A stretch of DNA of 16,653 nt. Origin: JBDSRX01 sp047445235 (GTDB lineage: Bacteria; Patescibacteriota; Dojkabacteria; J137). The notes below the pieces were generated by a model. That model was not told the DNA's origin. It saw nothing but the letters and a program-made list of their open reading frames with translations, and made no database searches. Position numbers and translations under genes: made by a program. Each line of letters starts with the position of its first letter. Positions within the stretch are counted from its first letter, which is position 1. Of this stretch, positions 11,357 through 16,653 are shown piece after piece. The stretch covers positions 1 through 16,653 of the forward strand of contig JBLGEO010000015.1 in NCBI GenBank assembly GCA_047445235.1, read 5' to 3'.

Positions 11357-13948
11357 ATGATAAAAAAGCTAGTATTAACTATATTCTTCTTATTTGTGGC
11401 TTTCGGAGCAGTGCTTCCGCATAGCTTGAATGCAGCGACTGACTCAGGAGTAGGTGGTCCAGTTTGTGGATCTGGTTCACCAGCTGGTGATGCAGTATTT
11501 TGTGTTATAGATAATAATACAAATGGTAAGTTAGGAAATGATCCTGAAGCTTCAGATTGGGGAGGAATTCTTGCTGTTTTAGGGAATTCTGCTATTTACT
11601 TCACTAATGGAACTCCATATGGAGCTTTAAGAAATGATATTTTTAAACAGACTGGAAAGTCTGCAGCTAGCCTTTCCCAAACAGAACTTACTGCATATTT
11701 CCAACAATCAGGTAATACAAATAGTGGAATCTCTGGATTACTTTCAAATCTAAATGCACAGTTATTAGATCAAAGACCTGCTAGTGGACTTGATTTTGTA
11801 AACGAGAAGGTATACGCAATTACAAATACGGGTAAAGTTTCTGCCTCAACTAATCCTGAGCCATCTACATATTACCCTGGAGCTGGTTCAGAACTTCTAC
11901 GACCAATTCAGGCATTCTGGGGATGGTCTGTAAACTTAGTTTTTGGATTTCTTGTACTATTAATAATAGTTATTGCTCTTGCAATAATGTTTAGACAAAG
12001 ATTAGGCGGAGCTGCAGAGGTCACTATTCAAAATGCTATTCCAAGTATTGCTTTAGCAATGATTCTAATTCCTTTAAGTTATGCAATTTCAGGTTTATTT
12101 ATAGATACAATTACTATTGGTACAAATGTAGTACATGGATTTTTACTTGGCCCACAGTCGCCGGGTGCAGCAGTATATTCAAATAGGGATAATAAGGACT
12201 TAGTAAATTGTGATCTACAAAATACAGATGCTGGTTCTGCTACAAACTGCGATAGAGGACTATATGCAGATGATCCAACAATTGATGTATGGAGAGCAAG
12301 GGCAAGAATAGATATTAGGGATGCTGGTACTACTCTAGGACAGAGTGTCAATAATTCGCTCGCTGGAGTTCCAAGTGCACAAGCTATATTCAACCTAATC
12401 GGTTCGATACTAAGTATTATATCTTCGAAGAATGGTCAATTTAGCCAATACGCATGGTTTGGAAATATTGTAAATCTTATAATAGGAGTTCTAACTATCT
12501 GGATTGCATTAAAGATTTTCTGGAAGCTACTAAATAAGTACTTTACGTTAATAATAATGCCAGCGTTCTCACCATTTATTTTTGCAACTGCTGCACTACC
12601 TGGTAATGGAACAAAGTCTATTGTTAGTTATTTAAAGACAATGGGTTCTGCTGCGTTATTTTATATAGTTACATATGCAATGTTTATTCTGACAATGATA
12701 TTTACTGACCCTACTTTCCAAGCATCCTTACCAGACTTTAGAACTAGCGGGTATATTCCTCCTTTGCTTGGAATACAAGCAATCCTAAAAGATTTAACAA
12801 CAACTGCAAGTTCATTCCCATTAACACAACTTTTAATGACATTAGTTGGTTTAGGAATATATTTCTCTATACCAAAAACTTTAGAAGGTATTGATGAAGC
12901 GTTGGGAACAAAGTTTATTCTTCCACAATTACTAAAGACACCATTTGAGAGTATGCAAGAGAGCTTTAAGATTGCTACGAGAGCATTCCCAGCTGCAGCT
13001 GCAAGAACTGCTCAGATTACAGCTGGTGGGGCAAGAGGAATTGCTGGAACGGCAACTAATGCTGGGTTTAATTTAAGAAGGGCTAGAGATAGAGCATTTG
13101 GAATTGCTGATAGTGATCCAAGATCTGTTGTAGCACAAAGGAAAAATGCGAATATACAAAGAAGACAAAAGTTGTTAGCAGATCTAGATGCAGCTGAAGG
13201 TAAACCAGTTGAAAGAGCAAGAATTCAGGGAGAGTTAGCAAGATTAAATATTTCTGAAGGACTACAAGGAAAAGAATTTAGCACACAGTCTGAAGAAGGA
13301 AAAGAAAGAAGCATCAAAGCCTCATTTAAATGGAAGGGTACTGAAAAGTTCTTAATTTTAAAAGATAGTGAAATTAAAAGTATTGTTGCACAATCTAAAA
13401 AAGGTGCATGGGATTCTGAGGCTTTAGGTGAATTAACTATAGAAGCAGAAAATTTTACTTTCCCTGCTAAAATTAATCCAACAGACATAAAGATAGGTAC
13501 TGTTGAAGCAGCAAATAAAATTCCCGGATTTGAACTTCTGGGTACAAAAGAAGTATTTAATACAGAAATAAAGGGCCTTACATTATCTGCAACTAGTCCC
13601 GCTTCACCTTCAGGTGCATCAGGAGCTGGGTTTGGTGTAGGACTTTATTCTCCATTTTTTGGAGGAAGTATGAGGACTGACCCAAAGAGTGCTATGGCAA
13701 ACCCAGCTTTACCACCAAATAGTATGTTTAGTTTATATGTATCGGACGATGCCTCATACAATACTGAAAATGGTAAATTGTTGAAACTAAAGATGAAGTT
13801 GCATGTTGATAATACAAATGCCTTCTTTGAGGGAACAGTTCCAGTTCTTGCAATTGGTTTTGATATTGTCTCTCAAAAGAGAGCAATTAAGATTGGTGCA
13901 TATTCATCAAATCCTACTCAAGTATTAATTCAAAGAGTTAGAGACTAG
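11357..13948 (+). CDS. Polytopic membrane protein, VirB6/TrbL-like, with soluble tail
   Basis: The protein has 863 residues from ATG 11357. The frame extends upstream to a TTG at 11279, but 11357 gives a textbook signal peptide: MIKKLVL, a hydrophobic core to about residue 20, then a likely cut after LNA (24-26). An exported, Gly/Ser/Asn-rich region (27-185) follows. A membrane core (186-505) has segments near 192-212, 226-248, 366-392, 396-413, 427-449 and 484-504, separated by a 100-residue loop (about 265-360) with two cysteines. The short stretch between segments (FWKLLNKYFTLIIMPAFSPF) and the overall plan resemble VirB6/TrbL channel proteins of type IV secretion systems. The tail from 540 starts Ala/Arg-rich, then is helical (595-635), then strand-rich (650-863). 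The next gene follows in the same direction. The VirB6 link rests on architecture, not on a sequence match. Confidence 0.62.
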   Translation: MIKKLVLTIFFLFVAFGAVLPHSLNAATDSGVGGPVCGSGSPAGDAVFCVIDNNTNGKLGNDPEASDWGGILAVLGNSAIYFTNGTPYGALRNDIFKQTGKSAASLSQTELTAYFQQSGNTNSGISGLLSNLNAQLLDQRPASGLDFVNEKVYAITNTGKVSASTNPEPSTYYPGAGSELLRPIQAFWGWSVNLVFGFLVLLIIVIALAIMFRQRLGGAAEVTIQNAIPSIALAMILIPLSYAISGLFIDTITIGTNVVHGFLLGPQSPGAAVYSNRDNKDLVNCDLQNTDAGSATNCDRGLYADDPTIDVWRARARIDIRDAGTTLGQSVNNSLAGVPSAQAIFNLIGSILSIISSKNGQFSQYAWFGNIVNLIIGVLTIWIALKIFWKLLNKYFTLIIMPAFSPFIFATAALPGNGTKSIVSYLKTMGSAALFYIVTYAMFILTMIFTDPTFQASLPDFRTSGYIPPLLGIQAILKDLTTTASSFPLTQLLMTLVGLGIYFSIPKTLEGIDEALGTKFILPQLLKTPFESMQESFKIATRAFPAAAARTAQITAGGARGIAGTATNAGFNLRRARDRAFGIADSDPRSVVAQRKNANIQRRQKLLADLDAAEGKPVERARIQGELARLNISEGLQGKEFSTQSEEGKERSIKASFKWKGTEKFLILKDSEIKSIVAQSKKGAWDSEALGELTIEAENFTFPAKINPTDIKIGTVEAANKIPGFELLGTKEVFNTEIKGLTLSATSPASPSGASGAGFGVGLYSPFFGGSMRTDPKSAMANPALPPNSMFSLYVSDDASYNTENGKLLKLKMKLHVDNTNAFFEGTVPVLAIGFDIVSQKRAIKIGAYSSNPTQVLIQRVRD

Positions 13949-13951
13949 TAC

Positions 13952-13980
13952 TTGGCAATATTTTCTTCTATGAGTATAAT
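13952..13980 (+). promoter_or_regulatory. Near-consensus promoter between the two large genes
   Basis: TTGGCA (13952-13957), a 17-base spacer and a perfect TATAAT (13975-13980) begin three bases after the preceding stop codon. The expected start is near 13987, leaving a leader of about 15 bases before the ATG at 14002. AGG (13986-13988) lies too far out to be a normal Shine-Dalgarno site. Confidence 0.75.
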
Positions 13981-14001
13981 TATGCAGGTTAAACAAATTA
14001 A

Positions 14002-16653
14002 ATGAATACTCCTCCACCAGCACCGACATCAGCACCGACTCAACCTAAGCCGTTTGAGTTTAAACCTATAACTCCAGAACAAGCAAATCAAAAAGCTCAC
14101 AAACTTTTGAGAAATATATATACTGGTACAACTGCTGTTGCAGCTGCTGGATTATTAGTTGGTGGCTTCCCTATTACAGCTGGAGCAGTTGCAGGAGGAT
14201 ATGCAGGATATCAAATAGGTAGAAGAGTTTTACCAACTATAGGTAGTACAATACTAGATATTGGAGATCCCGAAGGTAAATCTGGTGCTTCTAAACTAGT
14301 ACAGTGGTTAATAAAAAGAGGTGAGGCAGACATGCCTCCTGCATGGAAAACTATACTTACTGGTGCTGATTTCCTTGTAAAAGGCCTAACATTCCCTGCA
14401 CAAATAGTTGCAGCTGCAATTTCAGTTACAGAGCTAGCACTCCAGCTTATGGGTAAAGCAGCATTAGAGAAATTCTATAATAAACCAAAAGCAGAACAGG
14501 CAAAAATAATGCAGGAAATGTTTGAAAAAAATGCAAAACAGTTAGAGGTAGAAAGACAACATCAGGAGTTTATGAAAAACGGTACAGCAGGGATAGATTT
14601 GTTGAATAACCAGCAACAGCTGATTGAGTCTGGTTTTGATACAGGTGCAGACCCTATAAAAGATAGGGAGCTTAAAGTTAATCTTTTTAGTTTACTGGGA
14701 ATCGACCCTAGAAAAGATGATGATTTAAGTGTTGAATCTTTAGAGGCAAAAGCAAAACAAAGGGAGGAATATAATAAGATTTACAAATTAGTACCTAAAG
14801 GAATAGCTCCAGATGAGGCGACTAGAAAACTTAATGAAATATACGTTTACTTATCTAAAGGAGAAGAAGCAGGGTTAAGTACTGCAGAAGTTGATACAAT
14901 AAAAAAGGCTTTGGGTGATGCAAATTTTGACCGAAATAGTCTAGAAGCAAGAGTATTTTTAGAAGAACTTGAAGAAGTTATTGAAAAATTGGGCTATCCA
15001 AATGCTAGTTTAGATCCAATAGTCCAAGAGATGGAAGATGCAATAGGATTAGCAAAAAGAATAAATAATCAGGTTGTAGCTGCAATACCCGCAAATGCAA
15101 CAAACCCTGCAGGAACACCTGCGAACTTAGACAAAAGAAACGAAATAATGGAGCACTATCGAGAAAATTGGTTAGCAGGAGCAGCTTATGGAATGGTTGG
15201 TACACATTATAGAATGTCGAGTAATGAGCATCTTCCAGAAGAAGCAAAGAAAGTCTTTATCGATTTAGGATTCGGACCACAAAACCCATTAGCATTATTA
15301 AACTTTGCAACCATACCCGAACAGTCTGCTGTAACTTCAGAGAAAACAAGATTGCAGAGTATTGGAACAAACGTAGTGCCATTAATAAACGAATCTAATA
15401 TCGAAAAGAAAATAAGAACACTTAGACAGTTAAAACTAGAAGCAGTAATAGATAGGGATTTATTTATTTTATCCAGCTTAAATCCAGTTGAAGCGGTCTT
15501 ACTAAATAAGGCATCTTACTTATCTTTGGCACTAGATACTTATACTGGTGGTGGACCACTTACATTACCACCTCAAGTTATTGTTCCTCCAATAACAGAT
15601 ACTACTGTAATAAAACTATTAAAAGAACTCTTTAGTAGATCTTTTAATAACCCCCCTGAATTGTTCTTCAGCGATATAGACGAGGTACGTGATCAAATAA
15701 TACAAACTGGAGGCGCCTACCCTGAGCTATTAGGACTTTTAAACGAACTATATGATTTTAGTGATCGAAACCTCGGGCTTGCAGATGCATTGTTTGGTGA
15801 TGGGACTCCAGATAGTAATAATGCCTCTGTGCTTAACGTTATAAAATCCATGAATGATTCTGCTGCAGGTCCAAAAGAGATAGATTTCTTCATTCTATTT
15901 GAAGGACTTGGAGGGGACTTTAACCTTCTTAAAACAGACAGGAAAGAGCAAATTCCACTAAATATTATCTCTGTTTTTGATAGAAAGATAAGAGCTGTTG
16001 GAGACCTTGAAACATTACTAGGCAATCCCGGAAAGACACAGAAGCTTCAAAAAGCTCATTTAGATTATTTAAAAAGTATATATAGTGGAGATGCCGTTGT
16101 GGAAAGCAATTTAAGAAAAGGTAATGGTAGAGATCACGCTCTGCACCTAACAGAGATGCGAGAACTTCTCGATGCAATTGAGAATGACAGAACTAATCCT
16201 CCGTTAGACTTTAACTATAAAGCTCTTAAATCTTTTATTCAACAGAAAGGAAAAGATATCAAAGGTAGTGAGCTTATTGCACCAAACAACAGGGACACGG
16301 ATGCGCTAAAGCCAGAGAATTTTAAACAAGATGCAGGATCTTTAATAACAAATCTTACAAACCTTTACGAAGTACTTACTGAAAGATCTAATTTACTAGA
16401 TATTGATAGTGCAAATCTAACCGAAGACGAACAACAGGAATACTTCTTATTAAAGAAACTCTTAAGTATTTTAGAACTGTTAGGAGCTAAGCAAAAAGGA
16501 GATAAATTCGAATTCAATGAAAAACTGTTAATGATGTATTTGAATGGTTATAACTTATCATTTACTGGAAGTACAGGTGCAGATTTATCTAAGACTATTA
16601 GACCAGCTGGATCTCCAGTAGGTTTACAGTTAGGAAAGAAAGTAACTATGCCT
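14002..16653 (+). CDS. Large protein of unknown function, runs off the right edge
   Basis: At least 884 codons are open with no stop before the window end. I do not recognise a family. The first 25 residues are Pro/Ala/Thr-rich and disordered-looking. Residues about 42-75 form a Gly/Ala-rich hydrophobic stretch with closely spaced glycines (GLLVGG, GAVAGGYAGYQIG), like a glycine-zipper membrane hairpin. A second hydrophobic, possibly amphipathic stretch is at about 124-150. A charged helix rich in Q, E and K follows (155-195), and the rest looks like a long, mainly helical soluble protein with many Leu/Glu/Lys residues. There is no signal peptide. It has its own promoter and follows the VirB6-like gene by 53 bases, so it is probably a partner anchored on the cytoplasmic face of that complex; this is inference. 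ATG 14002 is the first good start after the promoter. Confidence 0.75.
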   Translation, partial: MNTPPPAPTSAPTQPKPFEFKPITPEQANQKAHKLLRNIYTGTTAVAAAGLLVGGFPITAGAVAGGYAGYQIGRRVLPTIGSTILDIGDPEGKSGASKLVQWLIKRGEADMPPAWKTILTGADFLVKGLTFPAQIVAAAISVTELALQLMGKAALEKFYNKPKAEQAKIMQEMFEKNAKQLEVERQHQEFMKNGTAGIDLLNNQQQLIESGFDTGADPIKDRELKVNLFSLLGIDPRKDDDLSVESLEAKAKQREEYNKIYKLVPKGIAPDEATRKLNEIYVYLSKGEEAGLSTAEVDTIKKALGDANFDRNSLEARVFLEELEEVIEKLGYPNASLDPIVQEMEDAIGLAKRINNQVVAAIPANATNPAGTPANLDKRNEIMEHYRENWLAGAAYGMVGTHYRMSSNEHLPEEAKKVFIDLGFGPQNPLALLNFATIPEQSAVTSEKTRLQSIGTNVVPLINESNIEKKIRTLRQLKLEAVIDRDLFILSSLNPVEAVLLNKASYLSLALDTYTGGGPLTLPPQVIVPPITDTTVIKLLKELFSRSFNNPPELFFSDIDEVRDQIIQTGGAYPELLGLLNELYDFSDRNLGLADALFGDGTPDSNNASVLNVIKSMNDSAAGPKEIDFFILFEGLGGDFNLLKTDRKEQIPLNIISVFDRKIRAVGDLETLLGNPGKTQKLQKAHLDYLKSIYSGDAVVESNLRKGNGRDHALHLTEMRELLDAIENDRTNPPLDFNYKALKSFIQQKGKDIKGSELIAPNNRDTDALKPENFKQDAGSLITNLTNLYEVLTERSNLLDIDSANLTEDEQQEYFLLKKLLSILELLGAKQKGDKFEFNEKLLMMYLNGYNLSFTGSTGADLSKTIRPAGSPVGLQLGKKVTMP

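Noticed and set aside
13982..14005. Seven-codon leader ORF (MQVKQIK) overlapping the next start as ATGA
   Set aside because: Its ATG lies one base after the -10 box, so the predicted transcript would start inside it. It has no ribosome binding site.
15005..16177. Minus-strand frames opposite the large right-hand gene
   Set aside because: The plus frame is open for 884 codons with consistent codon use. The minus frames are short, Leu/Phe/Ser-rich reverse shadows without start signals.
1..16653. TGA recoded to glycine, as in some CPR lineages
   Set aside because: uvrC ends in TGA right after its conserved region, the DUF1653 gene ends in a coupled ATGA, and no long gene needs an internal TGA read-through.

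Overview
The window is AT-rich and densely packed. It holds single-copy housekeeping genes, several very short or zero intergenic gaps, and predicted genes found mainly in uncultivated small-genome bacteria. TGA acts as a normal stop (uvrC and the DUF1653 gene end in TGA), so this is not a TGA-recoding lineage. Promoter-like -10 boxes lie only 4-6 bases before several start codons and there is little Shine-Dalgarno sequence there. Together with a divergent Mur ligase, a UvrC without its C-terminal HhH region, a cobalamin-dependent ribonucleotide reductase and a VirB6-like polytopic protein, this suggests a member of the Candidate Phyla Radiation (Patescibacteria). The exact phylum cannot be read from this sequence.

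Layout. Bases 1-1251 (minus) hold the N-terminal 417 residues of an Mpl/MurC-type Mur ligase, cut by the window edge. Bases 1264-1728 are non-coding, with a heptamer repeat, a hairpin and an nrdR promoter region carrying CACAAC/GTTGTG half-sites. Next come nrdR and nrdJ, regulator and class II ribonucleotide reductase, closed by a good intrinsic terminator. Bases 4341-7482 (plus) form a compact run of four small genes, one of them DUF1653, leading into a divergent GH1 glycosidase whose start overlaps the DUF1653 stop. mraY (minus) converges on that gene with zero bases between the two stop codons. A gap of about 260 bases carries a two-hairpin repeat that seems to supply the -35 region of a leaderless uvrC. 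After uvrC are two strong hairpins, then a minus-strand YggT-family membrane protein.

From 11357 to the right edge lie two large plus-strand genes. The first is a signal-peptide-bearing, polytopic VirB6/TrbL-like protein with a long soluble tail. The second is an open-ended protein of at least 884 residues with a Gly/Ala-rich membrane-like hairpin near its N-terminus and an otherwise mainly helical soluble body. A near-consensus promoter sits in the 53-base gap between them. This pair is the best candidate here for part of a poorly described envelope or secretion apparatus.

Functional themes are peptidoglycan precursor metabolism (Mur ligase, MraY), dNTP synthesis and its control (NrdR, NrdJ), nucleotide excision repair (UvrC), intracellular glycoside cleavage with unknown small partners, and a membrane-spanning transport-like complex. 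No tRNA, rRNA, CRISPR array or transposase gene was seen.
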